Source: Blastobasis lacticolella | Taxonomy: Eukaryota > Arthropoda > Insecta > Lepidoptera > Blastobasidae | DNA: 64,000 nt | Assembly (NCBI GenBank): GCA_905147135.1 | Contig: LR990042.1 | Location: 7,803,545-7,867,544, forward strand | Direction of reading: 5' to 3' | Shown here: positions 48,355-58,891 of the stretch, in pieces | How positions within the stretch are numbered: position 1 is the first letter of the stretch | Layout: each line of letters starts with the position of its first letter | Notes under the pieces: generated by a model | The model's input: only the letters and a program-made list of their open reading frames with translations | Database searches by the model: none | Told to the model about the DNA's origin: nothing | Position numbers and translations under genes: made by a program

Positions 48355-48931
48355 ATACCAACCATGACGACTATTTATTCACCTAAAACCTAACCTAAGA
48401 CGGACGGAATACAACGATCGCTTCCCGGAAGATCTAGAACGGTCCACAGGACCTAAAGCTTAGAGGCTCGGCGTTTCATAAACAGAATCGGGACTAACGG
48501 CCCAAATTTACTCGTATCTATAGTTAGTTCCCACTGAATTTATTATGTAGGTATTTGAAAACTTTTGTATTATATTTTTTCCTCCTAGTTTGTAGGTCTT
48601 GTGACTCATTTTTTTCTCAAACTGTACTTAGTTTTGTAAAAAAACTTTATGAAACGTTTGATACAACGCCTACGGGGTGCTGTGCAAGGACTTCGGTCTT
48701 TGTGACTGATTTTAATGTAATATAATTATAATATTTTCATATAAAAGTTATTTGTTTTTCTTGACCTCCATGTGTGAAGTATCGATATTTTATATATTAT
48801 TTGTAGTCCAAAAGTGCCTCCACCTTATAGCAGGTGTATGAATCGAAATTTCGACGCTAACTTTCTCGCTGCGTGAGTAAACGGATTGTATATGATAGAG
48901 ATTAAACTCCAGTAATTAGTCTAATAACGTG

Positions 48932-48937
48932 AATAAA
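48932..48937 (+). terminator. Polyadenylation signal AATAAA, gene 3
   Basis: First AATAAA after the gene 3 stop (578 bases downstream), only 15-25 bases from the likely signal of the convergent gene 4. Confidence 0.45.
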
Positions 48938-48951
48938 AGTGTAATAAATAA

Positions 48952-48957
48952 TTTAAT
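48952..48957 (-). terminator. Possible polyadenylation signal ATTAAA, gene 4
   Basis: On minus, ATTAAA lies about 57 bases after the gene 4 stop codon. No minus-strand AATAAA is nearby. Confidence 0.35.
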
Positions 48958-49013
48958 CAATCAACTAATCTAAATCATAAATTAAGTAACACTAGCCATT
49001 ACAATACAAAACC

Positions 49014-50983
49014 TTAATGATGAGCTTCTGGCACAGTCTCGTGATGATCATGGTGCTGAACGATCTGTGACACGCGACCGTTGAATCCGAAAATAATATA
49101 TTTCCGGATTTGAATATTATGACATGACTAGTTCTCATGCAATTCGCTTCACACGCAGTCTCAATTCTCAACAAGCCAAAAGATAAGAGTATTTTACACG
49201 TGTGGAGCCGGAATTTGTGCAACCACTCTTGCTTTTAAACGGTGCAGATTATATTGCTCGGGGAACAGCTCTACAGGTACACTGTACACACTTCCACTCC
49301 TCGGCTGTTGGGATTGTAAATGTGCAAACGAAACGTTCAGTGCGAAAACATACTTTGTAATCCCAACCTGCATCTGGTTCCCCAAAGATGGAAGGGAAGG
49401 CTTTTGCAAGACTGCAGAGATTTTAGGAATCTCTCCGTTTATCAGGCGCGATGAATATAGTAATGTTGAATGTTGCAGTTTATCTGGTATGACTGTTGTT
49501 GCTTAAAATAATAGTTGTTAGCGGAACGGGTTGTTGTTTCTAATTATATTAGTAATAGAGAAGAGAAAAAAATTACACATACAATAGTAAACATGTTGTC
49601 ATATACCTAGATTAGAATAGAATCCCAATTCACTCACTTGTATTACTCGTCTATACCTTAAAAACAGAACTAATAATAATATCTCCGACCAATATAATAA
49701 ATCTGTACATTTTAAGGGTATGTCTCGGGTCTCCTACCGCGTAACCCGAAACATACCCTGAAAATGTTTGATAATAACCGCGATAGTTTAAATAATATGT
49801 AATAATTCTGTAGTTTTAATGATGCGATCTGCACATGTTAAAAGCAAAAACTCACTGCCTTGGATGAGACTTGAGACAATAACATAACGATGAACCGAAT
49901 CTGACGTACCCATGTTGTTTATCAGCAAAGTACTCGACCTTACGCAAGGACCCGTCAGGCTGCAACAGCTGGTAGTAGCCCTTTATCACGTCGCCAATAC
50001 GGATTTCCTGCTGGGACTTGACGTCGTGCGTGTGGGGGTCCTTCACGGAATATTCGGAAGCGTACTTCGGTTGTACCTGGAAATATAGGATTTTTGTTTA
50101 AACTACAGAGATGGAATTCTGCTGCTGGTCAGCCAGGGAGGCAAATAAGCTAGCTATCCATCACCATCGCTCAAATAAATTGCATTAAAAAGAATGGTAA
50201 CCCGCGTCGAGAGCCAGCAATTCGGAGTAGTCTTATGGATATGATTCCGTCCTTCCTTAAACCTAGTCCTGTAGTTTTCCAAAAAATTTTAAATCCGAAA
50301 AAATTGTATTCACAATTAAATAAATATCTGGCCAACTCATAAAAACAAATCGTTTTCTTACAATTTTCACTTCATGGTAATCATAATTCTGTTGATGGAG
50401 GGCTAGGGGTGCTGAGTGGTGGACCAGGGGTAGCTCCTGCTCATCGTGGGAGGTTGTTTCGTGTTGTAAAAGTTCGTGGCCTTGATAAAGCGTGAAGGTT
50501 TGGGTGGAGACTGCGCCAGATTTGTCGTAGCCACCGAGTTCTGCACAAGCGGCTGATAGCGCAGCGGCTAGGATTAGAGCCTGAAAACGAAGTCTTATTT
50601 ATTGTGATTTATTAATCGAGTCAGTAAAATGATAATTAATTAAACTGTCAGTTATTAGTTACCACTCAAAGGTTTTACGGGGTCGGTTACGGCTAATTGT
50701 AAACTTATTAATAATAATAAGTATAGTGGACATAATAGATAGACTACATAGAAAGTGGTAGTTAATTGCATATTACCGATTTCTATATACCATAAATTAT
50801 AGTAATACATCAAAAAATTAGAAGGATATACGTGTCCAGTGGCTGTAATGGACCGGCTTTTGTCAGCAACATTATCTGCAGCTCAACCTTTTAAGAACTT
50901 CTAATGGTACAGCACTCCATCGATTGCATACATAACGTCATACCTAAGCAATAAAGCATAATGGCACTTACTCTTGAAACCAT
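49014..50983 (-). CDS. CPR gene 4: divergent RR-2 cuticular protein, 156 aa, last acceptor apparently broken
   Basis: Exons in transcript order: 50983-50972 (ATGGTTTCAAGA), 50580-50362, 50076-49910, 49086-49014. Signal peptide MVSRALILAAALSAACA (1-17). Residues 18-77 are His/Gln/Leu-rich with LYQGHELLQHETTSHDEQE. Residues 78-135 follow the RR-2 layout but with losses: KYASEYSV has Ser where RR-2 has Phe, PHTHD replaces PHTGD, and QQE replaces QWE. The tail is FNGRVSQIVQHHDHHETVPE then AHH and a stop. The last exon fits exactly in frame (GG plus A gives Gly), with the conserved FN, but the bases before it read TTTTCGG instead of TTTTCAG, so no AG acceptor exists. If intron 3 is retained, the protein ends after GYVRFGSSLCYCLKSHPRQ. 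It could be a fresh pseudogene, an allele, an assembly error or a gene with altered C-terminus. The exon 1-3 model is strong. Confidence 0.82.
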
Positions 50984-51220
50984 TTTCGATATCCCGAATG
51001 GGAAGAAATATTGCACGCAAATGATACGATTTTTAAAAAATTTCTTTGTTGATTAGGACATTAAATATCTTTTTCAATCGTCAAAAAGGAGGGGGGTAGG
51101 AAAGTAGGAAGGAAACACACAGTGACACGCTGACCGTAGGCCGTAGATAAACCCATCCCACGCCAACCATGACCGAACCGTGCTCGACAATGCCAGGCAG
51201 AGCGGGAACGCGTTCGATAT

Positions 51221-51228
51221 ATTATATA
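51221..51228 (-). promoter_or_regulatory. Possible TATA box, CPR gene 4
   Basis: On minus, TATATAATATATCG at about 51228-51215 followed about 30 bases later by GGCATTGTC. This would give a 5' leader of about 210 bases. An AT-rich TTTTTTAAAAATC nearer the start codon is a weaker alternative. Confidence 0.35.
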
Positions 51229-51696
51229 GGTATGTCTAGTATAATTAAGAAAAACTACCTAAAACTACAGCAAGAGTAAGCCAGTCCACCAAGGCAGCAC
51301 CCGTTCACGAGTATAACGCAGGGCCCAGCCATCGTCCAATTCAACCATATTTGAGGGAAAAGAGCGACCCGATTAACTTATGACCGAGCATTTTATATTG
51401 AAAAATTCAAAGGTTAGCGGCAATAATTATGTTCACCCACAACGAGAAGTCATGTTGCCGTTGTGAGGATTGATCGATGTACAACACAAACGCAATTCTA
51501 CCTATTCGCGATTGTACACAATATGGATTCCGCACAACTGACATTCAACACATTATTTATTCCACCCAGTCTTCAATTATACACAAACGCGTTTCTTCCT
51601 GTTCGCGATTCTACACAATATTAATTCCACACAACTGCAGCTATTCAACAGATTAGCTATTCCACATATTCGTTACATATTTTAAATCATCTCATC

Positions 51697-52008
51697 ATAT
51701 TGGCGTTAATGTGCCGGTTGTCTTGTCGCTCATGAGGGCCTGGGGTCTGCGTTGACCATGATCCGGGATTGGCAGATCAAGTAATTACAGTGGAGCGACT
51801 GCCATCTGACCTGTTACCACAGGAACCTGAACAAATTGAATCATGGTTACCTACACATTCGGTCACCTCTCTCCCTAAGGGCATCGGTTAGTATTCAACT
51901 AATGGACATAACTCAAAAAAGAGTCATTGGTACATGGCCCCAGTGGGATTCAAACCCGGCCCCTTTCCGCTTACGAATCGGATACTATAACCACTAGGCC
52001 ATCCATGT
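51697..52008 (-). mobile_element. SINE family B, full-length minus-strand copy inside the foldback element
   Basis: On minus: GATGGCCTAGTGGTTATAG, GGGTTTGAATCCCACTGG, the usual body and a tail ending in the complement of TTGGCGTTAATGTGCCGG. All segments are present. Confidence 0.75.
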
Positions 52009-52149
52009 TTTTAAGGGCAGGTGGCACATTAGTGTATTGTTAATTTACACTAACAGACCAATCTAGAAGTCTCATAATAACTCTGATCCAACTAACCTGG
52101 TCAACGCTGAGGACCCTGGACTGCCATTCACACATTCTTCAACGCTGGG

Positions 52150-52258
52150 CACCCTGACAATGGTTGTATTAAAACCTAAGCGTAGAACTTGGCCAGGGCC
52201 TATATAAGTTTAGTGGACCTAGTAAAGGTTGACCACGGTCAACTCTGTATACCCAAGC
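52150..52258. repeat. Copy of the GTTGACCACGGTCAAC-type word block
   Basis: CCAGGGCCTATATAAGTTTAG, TGGACCTAGTAAAGGTTGACC and ACGGTCAACTC match the left arm of the hairpin at 52926, on the other side of the hexamer array. Confidence 0.55.
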
Positions 52259-52278
52259 TTACAAGCTACAACTAGAAA

Positions 52279-52578
52279 ATGAAAATGAAAATGAAAATGA
52301 AAATGAAAATGAAAATGAAAATGAAAATGAAAATGAAAATGAAAATGAAAATGAAAATGAAAATGAAAATGAAAATGAAAATGAAAATGAAAATGAAAAT
52401 GAAAATGAAAATGAAAATGAAAATGAAAATGAAAATGAAAATGAAAATGAAAATGAAAATGAAAATGAAAATGAAAATGAAAATGAAAATGAAAATGAAA
52501 ATGAAAATGAAAATGAAAATGAAAATGAAAATGAAAATGAAAATGAAAATGAAAATGAAAATGAAAATGAAAATGAAA
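52279..52578 (+). repeat. Perfect (ATGAAA)50 microsatellite
   Basis: Fifty uninterrupted copies of the hexamer ATGAAA, 300 bases, with no substitution in the given sequence. It is open as Met-Lys repeats, but nothing supports translation. Absolute purity suggests recent expansion or a collapsed or polished assembly. Confidence 0.97.
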
Positions 52579-52925
52579 AAGTATTTATAGAATTAGGATT
52601 ACGTTAATTGAACTCTTTTCAAAAGTCAAAAATCTAACGGAAAACAAAGGGAAGTTAAGGGAGCTCATCAGCCGGCCTACCCGCGTCGCCCCCTGAGCTC
52701 GAAACAAATAAGTAAAAAGAATGTCGTCTGTCTGTCAGTATGCCGCTTCAGTTAGGAAAATGACCACCTGTAGGAAAAAGAAACGGCAAGAAACCCACAG
52801 GTACATTTAGATATGATTACATTGCATTGATACATTTGTCAATTTAATTTGAGTTAGCCTGTCTTGATTGGAATATGATGTGAAACAAATCGGTCAAGAT
52901 TAATAAAAAAAAATGAAAAATAAGA

Positions 52926-53068
52926 TAAGACCAGGGCCTAAGTTTAGTCGACCTAGTAAAGGTTGACCAAGGTCAACCCCAGTCAACCAACAAACCATTG
53001 GACCAGGTTTGTTAAATAGGGTTGACCAAGGTCAACCTTTACTGGTTCCACTAAACTTAGGTCCAGGT
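52926..53068. repeat. 143-base hairpin inside the foldback element
   Basis: CAGGGCCTAAGTTTAGTCGA, CCTAGTAAAGGTTGACC and AAGGTCAACCCC face GGGTTGACCAAGGTCAACC, TTTACTGGTTCCACTAAAC and TTAGGTCCAGG. Nested palindromes (GGTTGACCAAGGTCAACC) occur within the arms. Confidence 0.7.
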
Positions 53069-53308
53069 TTAAGTCAGCCAGTCCCGGGTTCCCAGCGTTG
53101 ACAAAACATGTGGAATAGCGAATTTGTTGAATGGCTGCAGTTGTGTGGAATTTATATTGTGTAGAATCGCGAACAGGAAGAAACGCGTTTGTGTATAATT
53201 GAAGACTGTGTGGAATAAATAATGTGTTGAATGTCAGTTGTGCGGAATCCATATTGTGTAGAATCGCGAATAGGTAGAATTGCGTTTGTGTTGTACATCG
53301 ATCAATCC

Positions 53309-55995
53309 CGTTGTGAACTTGAATAACCTGGCTCAAGTTCTCAGAAATTTGGATAACGTTACAATCTTAGTGCGCTTGCGCACAACATTCGAAACTAATA
53401 AAAGGAATTACATATTTATAAGCCTCTCAATGACGATACCTCCAAGATACAAAATAATTCGTTTGGTATAAATTTCCTTTGGTGTACGACCATTCTATGG
53501 AATGCTCATTCATAGAATGCTACGACAGTACGACATTGGGGCCTTCAAGAAACAAGCTTATACTCATCACAAAGGTCATGCATTTTTGTTCGCAAATTAG
53601 CCTTTTGTTATACAGTACTATCAAAATTAATCTGTTTATTTGCCAAGCGACGATTTAAACTTGGCGATAATAAAAAAAACTCGTACGTATATATTTGCTA
53701 TATATTATTTTATTAAAAAAAAAAATAGTAATAACATTTTAATTCTATTCTATATATACAGAAATCAAATTATTGATTTATTTATAAAACAAGGTAATGG
53801 AACTATAAAAATACAGTCAATATAACAATTTTAAATTATGTACCTACACCGTCAATAAAAAGGTCCCCACGAACAGCCTCCTTGCCAAATGTGCCCAATA
53901 TTCCAACCGCGTTACCTCGTTGCTGGCCTAAAAAATGCCCAGACCTTGGGTCCAAACTCTTACGCCTCATCCGGCGACCTAGCTCTCGGCATAAGTTTTT
54001 GAGGTTTGCCGCTGCTTCAGCTGCTGCTCTAGGGTTCCGTCGTGTATTTTAGTATTATTATATTGGTATTCGCGCATTATTTGGTATTCAAATATTGTGT
54101 ACTAGCGAGCAAATTCAATATTATGGGGTTGGGATATGCCTGAAAAAATCACAGAAAAAATAGATTTCCAAATATCAATATGTCCAAACATTTTTTACCT
54201 GTGGCTGTAAGTGATGGTGAAATTTATATTTTCAGTGAAATTAAGTATTTAAATGGATAATTTGCTGCAGTAGTAGTTAAAATTCACTTTCTTTGTGTAT
54301 ACAGCATACGTGATTGATTCGACAAGTCGTGATTTTGTTATGAGTGTTGTATGTATATCAAAGACAAGTCCATTTGGACAGATTTTACCTATGGTGGTTA
54401 TCTGGGACAGCCAGCATTTTCTCAGATGTGGATTCCATGCAGCCTATTCAACATTAATAAATGCCCATCTCTTAAATATATAGATTCCCGGTACAACTAT
54501 CAGATGTAGCTTATTTACCTACGAGACTCGTTGATCAATCACATTTTCCTAGTACCCAAGAGACAGGCATGATGGAGTGCCCTGAATGACAATTTATTTT
54601 CTACATTTTCTACTATTACTCGATTTCATTCTATTAACAACCTTAGGTACGTGTAGGGGACTGCATTAAAATAACTAAAGGTAAAGTTACACAGGGTTTA
54701 AAGAAAAGATACGTTGATAGTTGAGAGAAGTTCCGTTTTAATTAATTGTAATTAGCTATATCATTTCGGGTCCAGTTTAGGTACACATTTCATCGCACAT
54801 ATTATCGGGTTTGTTACCACTGTCAGTATATTTTTTACTCAATATTTCGACGCAGTTGCATGCGGCATGGATACGAATAGACTAATGCTGCTCTGTGAAG
54901 TCGCTTCTAAGGACAGATATTATCTGTCCATCCCCTTTCGAATTCGACGATTACCCACACTTCGAATACTCGAACCACTACCATTGTTACTTGCTTGATT
55001 CTGACGACACACGAAACTCACTATGACTTTACGCGGAACTGAAGTCGAAATATTTTTGCGTTTAACATTTTATAATTCAGCGGTAACTCTTAATTCATGA
55101 CTTCTTATTAAGGCGAAAATTATATCCGTCTACCAAACCTACAATTTAAACAATTAAATTAGGTAAGTGATCTTACCTATTCTATTACCTAGTCTATTAG
55201 TCTACACAAATAAAACTCACACACACACACAAAAAATCATGCGGTGCCCTAGATTATGACATGGTGAAGACAAGATTAATCAATGGCAAACATTATATCA
55301 TTCATATGACGAAGCATGAGATTCACAACCAGTTCTTCAATTTATGCGGAAGTTTTATATATACCTATGCATAAGGAGATGATACGTGTATTTCACTATC
55401 ATTTAAGCTTTCGAAAAATGGAAGAGTCGATTCATTGATCTTAATGAGAAACTAAATTAGTACAATATTAAGATGTTAAATATAATGCTGTCGGTAAACA
55501 TTTACATAAGTCTTCTGTCATTGAGAAAATCAATTTGACAAATTGAATTGGACAACTAGTTGTTTAAGTGTACAAAGTTAAATTGTATTATTTTTATACT
55601 ATATTGGTAACGGCGACGAAGAAAATGACTTATTTCAATATTATAGGCGCTGTCATAATTGGCAACGATCGTACCACCACGGTCTTGCGACGGGCGGTTA
55701 TGAGGTCTCCTATTGGTCGAGCGAGCCTGACGCACGACTGTTGCCAATTAGGACAACGCCTTAATATTGAAAAAGTACCGTCACGGAACGCTAAACTGTT
55801 TACCTATACTTACCATGAAAACAGATTACTGTCGTGTCAAATAAATGTTAATTTAGATAGTTACGGTACGACTATTTCCGTAATTAATTAACCTGAAGTA
55901 CTTTTGTACTGAAATATACAACGAAAGTTTTGCTCTCACGATTCCTAGTTAGGAAAAAAGAAAAGGACAATGTGTGGAAAAGTTAATAAATAGGC
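53309..55995. other. Intergenic region between the foldback element and gene 5
   Basis: AT-rich. Holds an inverted family I repeat at 54830, a (CA)n tract at about 55218, and a pair of inverted words (AATTGGCAAC at 55658, GTTGCCAATT at 55741) that may mark a MITE near 55600-55760. No host gene recognised. Confidence 0.45.
54830..54965 (-). repeat. Dispersed repeat (family I), inverted copy
   Basis: TATTTCGACGCAGTTGCATG, GTGAAGTCGCTTCTAAGGAC and CCTTTCGAATTCGACGATTACC are the inverse of 44280-44425. Confidence 0.55.
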
Positions 55996-56001
55996 TTTAT
56001 T
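55996..56001 (-). terminator. Polyadenylation signal AATAAA, gene 5
   Basis: On minus, AATAAA lies 52 bases after the gene 5 stop codon. Confidence 0.65.
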
Positions 56002-56052
56002 ACACATCTAATAACGAAATATTCATTAAAAAACTAACAGTCTTCATAGTAG

Positions 56053-57759
56053 TTAGTTCTTGTGATGGCTGCGGATTTCAACATGTTGGCCGGGGGCGGA
56101 GTGTTTGACCACCGCGTTGAATCTGTTGAATAATATTCGTTATTTATCTTTTAATTGCCTAGGGAGCCACGAACGGACGGAAAGCGGCCGCCGTCGTTCA
56201 GAGCATCTGCAACCTATGGGGAAGGGATACGATCCCAGCCTTTTACCTGTGGACATGTCTCATGAACGTCATGTTATGGTGCAAAGGATACTTCGAGAGC
56301 TAGCTCATTCCAAAACAATAATAATTTAATACAATTGCCATTATACTACTAGTTTCCACTTAGACTCAATATGCCTATAACACAATTTCAGGTAAGCACC
56401 AGAACTCTGTAAGGTAAGAACCAGAACTCAAGAAAGTAAAATAAAGTAAGTTTCAACAGAAAAAGACAATCAAAATAAGCACGACAACGATAATATATTG
56501 GCGTCAATGTCGTGGTTGTGATATCGCACGCGAGGGTCCGGGATTCGCTTTGATCTTGATCCAGGATTTGGCAGGTCAGTAGCGCGACTACCATCTGATC
56601 TCCGTGATCCTGTTAAACCTGACCATTATCAAATAAATTTTTATTTTTTATTTCTGTGGATAATGATTACCGTTGCCGTACTCTAATTCAATATTTTTCT
56701 ATTATATTGATACTTTACCGGATATAGACCTTATAAGGCAAGATACATCTATCATTACTTATCCCCAGATGACATGACGTACAAATATTTTCCTTCATAA
56801 TATAAAGGAAACTTACCCATTATGTTTATCCGCGGTATACTCGACAGTTCTGATGGATCCATCGGCCTCGTGCAAGCTGTACACTCCCTTCACGACGTCC
56901 CCATCACGGTACTCGTGTTGGAACTTATTGTCGCCGGTGTGAGGATCCTCCACTTTGTATTCATACTGGTACTTCGGGTAGGCCTACGGATAAAATACTT
57001 CACTTTAGTACTGTTTACGCAACATTCCTATTCTACAAGCAAATGATCTCACTTAACAGATGAGTGTGATCTGAATAAATGGATCGAAGCATAGAAAGCG
57101 AGTATTTATTGGGAGTAGGAAGTTACGCATAGGTGCGTTAAGTTTTATATAAACTAGTAGAAAATAACTTACGTAATAATCAATGGGCTCCTCATGAGAA
57201 TCGTGGGAATGGCCTTCGGTCTGATGGTGGGATGGCACCTGATGGATTTTGTGCACGTGCTGGGACGTAGGTTCGTGATGATGATGATGAGAATACTCGG
57301 GCTCGTGAGCCACTGGCTTCGCTACGTGAATGGCTTGGGCTTTGTGATGAACCGGCACAGCGTGGTGGGACATTTCCTCGTGCTGAACTGGAATGTATTG
57401 GTAGATTGGGGCGTAGTTATGCTCTTCAGACTCCTGAGACCCTTGTTGCTCGACTTGATTGTAGTGGACAACGCTCTGCGAAGACTGTCCTGGTGCGTGT
57501 GCGTGGCTCTGGACCTCAGCGGACTGGTACTCGTGGATCGGAGCGGATTCCTGTGGAATCCTCACGTGCTCCGCGTAGTGTTTATACTCTTGAGGCTGCT
57601 CATGCTGCAGCACCATCTTGTAATGCTGGCAATGACATGCTGCCAGAGCAAGACTCAAAATCACAACCTGAAACGGAAGTAGTCAGTTAAACCGATGTCT
57701 AAAACGGAAGAGGAAAAATTTATAACAGTATTTTTATCGGAGCACACCTTAGCTAACAT
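56053..57759 (-). CDS. CPR gene 5: His-rich RR-2 cuticular protein, 247 aa, four coding exons
   Basis: Exons in transcript order: 57759-57748 (ATGTTAGCTAAG), 57667-57173, 56983-56817, 56122-56053. Signal peptide [17 protein letters not shown] (about 1-17). Residues 18-169 are a long His/Gln/Glu/Tyr/Pro-rich arm ([42 protein letters not shown]). Residues 170-230 are canonical RR-2: [49 protein letters not shown] and FNAVV. The tail is [17 protein letters not shown]. The 167-nt RR exon and phase-2 intron match genes 3 and 4. The start exon is less certain: its donor AAG|GTGTGC is weak and intron 1 would be 80 bases. An alternative start further upstream, ATGAGTCAATTCTCTCTC before GTAACG (57864-57847), also reads in phase into a good signal peptide. 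Exons 2-4 are secure. Confidence 0.9.
56498..56624 (-). mobile_element. SINE family B, 3' half, minus strand, in intron 3 of gene 5
   Basis: TTGGCGTCAATGTCGTGG, TGATCCAGGATTTGGCAGG and CCATCTGATCTCCGTGATCC are the inverted SINE tail and body. Confidence 0.65.
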
Positions 57760-57798
57760 TTTCAAACACGATCCTTCTCTTTTGACTTCCGCGATAGA

Positions 57799-57835
57799 AC
57801 TGGTGTACCGGCATAGGTTATTAGCTCAATATATA
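57799..57835 (-). promoter_or_regulatory. Core promoter of CPR gene 5
   Basis: On minus, TATATATT (57835-57828) is followed 34 bases later by a CAGT initiator-like motif with its A at 57801. The start codon at 57759 then gives a 42-base leader. The spacing matches the gene 1 promoter and supports the MLAK first exon. Confidence 0.5.
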
Positions 57836-57904
57836 CCGGAGACGTTACGAGAGAGAATTGACTCATGTTCGCAACACGCCGCGTGCTGTCTTTGTATGAT
57901 GTAA

Positions 57905-58620
57905 TTTACGTAACCAATGTGAAGGTTGTCAGTCGGCTCAGCTGATACAAATGCAATTAAAACGCAGCGCAGGATCGTTATCAATCCCGGCTCCATATAA
58001 AAAAATAAGTCTAGAAATCAGTGTTTTGTATTTCGGACAATGCTGTTATAAGAGAACTTGAATTTAAGTCTAGATTTCATTACCTCTTCCGGATGAGATA
58101 CAGCATTGGTTTAAAATAACATATTCGCAGTTTCAATTCACTTTTAATTGCTTATTTAATCATTTCGATTTAATGGTATTAAATTATAAAAAATAAATTC
58201 TAAACGAGCCATGAAATATATCGCGAGATCGCAATGAATGAAAGTTGAAGAATGAGTATCAATCTTATTCGTACATACATCATAATCTGTTTTACAATTT
58301 TATTTAAAAACGGTTATTAATGCATGCATCATACATTTAATGGAGATATTTCGTAAGTGCCCCTACTACTAACTAAAAACTATTAAGCGAATCAAAATGT
58401 TACGCAAATCCTCAGTATCTACTTAGAAATTCTAATTTGTACCAATTGTACTTTCTTATGTAGATCATGAGATATTTTATTACATTGTGCTTCATTCTGA
58501 TGTTGTTGGCTCGATTGAACTGTGTTTATTTGATAACGTTAATCTAATATCAGGTTGGAAGATTTAACCTTATAGGATATTCAATTTGTAGAGAGGCAAT
58601 GATGAAAATAAAGGAGAGCT
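57905..58620. other. Gene-free AT-rich stretch
   Basis: No coding signal and, on minus, no RR-2-like exon that could serve gene 6. Confidence 0.5.
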
Positions 58621-58621
58621 A

Positions 58622-58891
58622 TTGTTGGAGATTGCCTCGGCAGCTGATGTGGCTAGACTCCGAGCTGTGTTGCAACCAGAATCGGGAGAGAAATGTCGTT
58701 GCCTCATCGGCACTTTGCTAGACGATAACTCACTGCGTGTGGCGGTGGCTCTCCGCCTGGGCTGCAAGGTGTGCAAACCCTACATATGCACCTGCGGCTC
58801 TGTGGTAGAGGCTGATGGCCACGACGCATTCAGTTGTCGTCGTTGCACAGGGAGGTTTCAACGGCATACTGCTCTTAATGACAATGGCTGA
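58622..58891 (+). mobile_element. Retroelement C-terminal domain fragment
   Basis: An open frame of 89 codons reads LLDDNSLRVAVALRLGCKVC, CTCGSVVEADGHDAFSCRRC, then GRFQRHTALND and a stop. This Cys/His pattern followed by a GR.(S/Q)RH..LND block is the C-terminal domain found after reverse transcriptase in some invertebrate non-LTR elements; 37690 and 35461 carry the part that begins at the GR(L).SRH block. Truncated at both ends. Confidence 0.65.

Larger units (their letters stand above)
51467..53308. mobile_element. Foldback element with 201-base inverted arms
   Basis: Left arm 51467-51667 begins GGATTGATCGATGTACAAC; right arm 53108-53308 ends GTTGTACATCGATCAATCC. The arms are reverse complements with few mismatches. 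Each arm itself holds two tandem subunits beginning GCGATT(G/C)TACACAATAT. The interior of about 1.44 kb has no transposase ORF and carries a minus-strand SINE, a perfect hexamer array and a second hairpin. Probably a non-autonomous DNA transposon that later collected insertions. Confidence 0.8.

Noticed and set aside
49194..49440. Minus-strand exon after CTGCAG at about 49436 as alternative last exon of gene 4
   Set aside because: It has a proper AG and joins in phase, but its translation is not RR-2-like and contains many Cys residues. The exon at 49086 restores the conserved FN motif exactly.
52279..52590. 103-codon Met-Lys ORF
   Set aside because: Pure translation of the ATGAAA microsatellite; no promoter or conserved context.
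57695..57904. Plus-strand ORF of 69 codons with a natural-looking sequence ([19 protein letters not shown] at its start)
   Set aside because: It lies antisense to the promoter and first exon of gene 5, has no splice or promoter context of its own, and matches no family I recognise. Kept as a shadow ORF.
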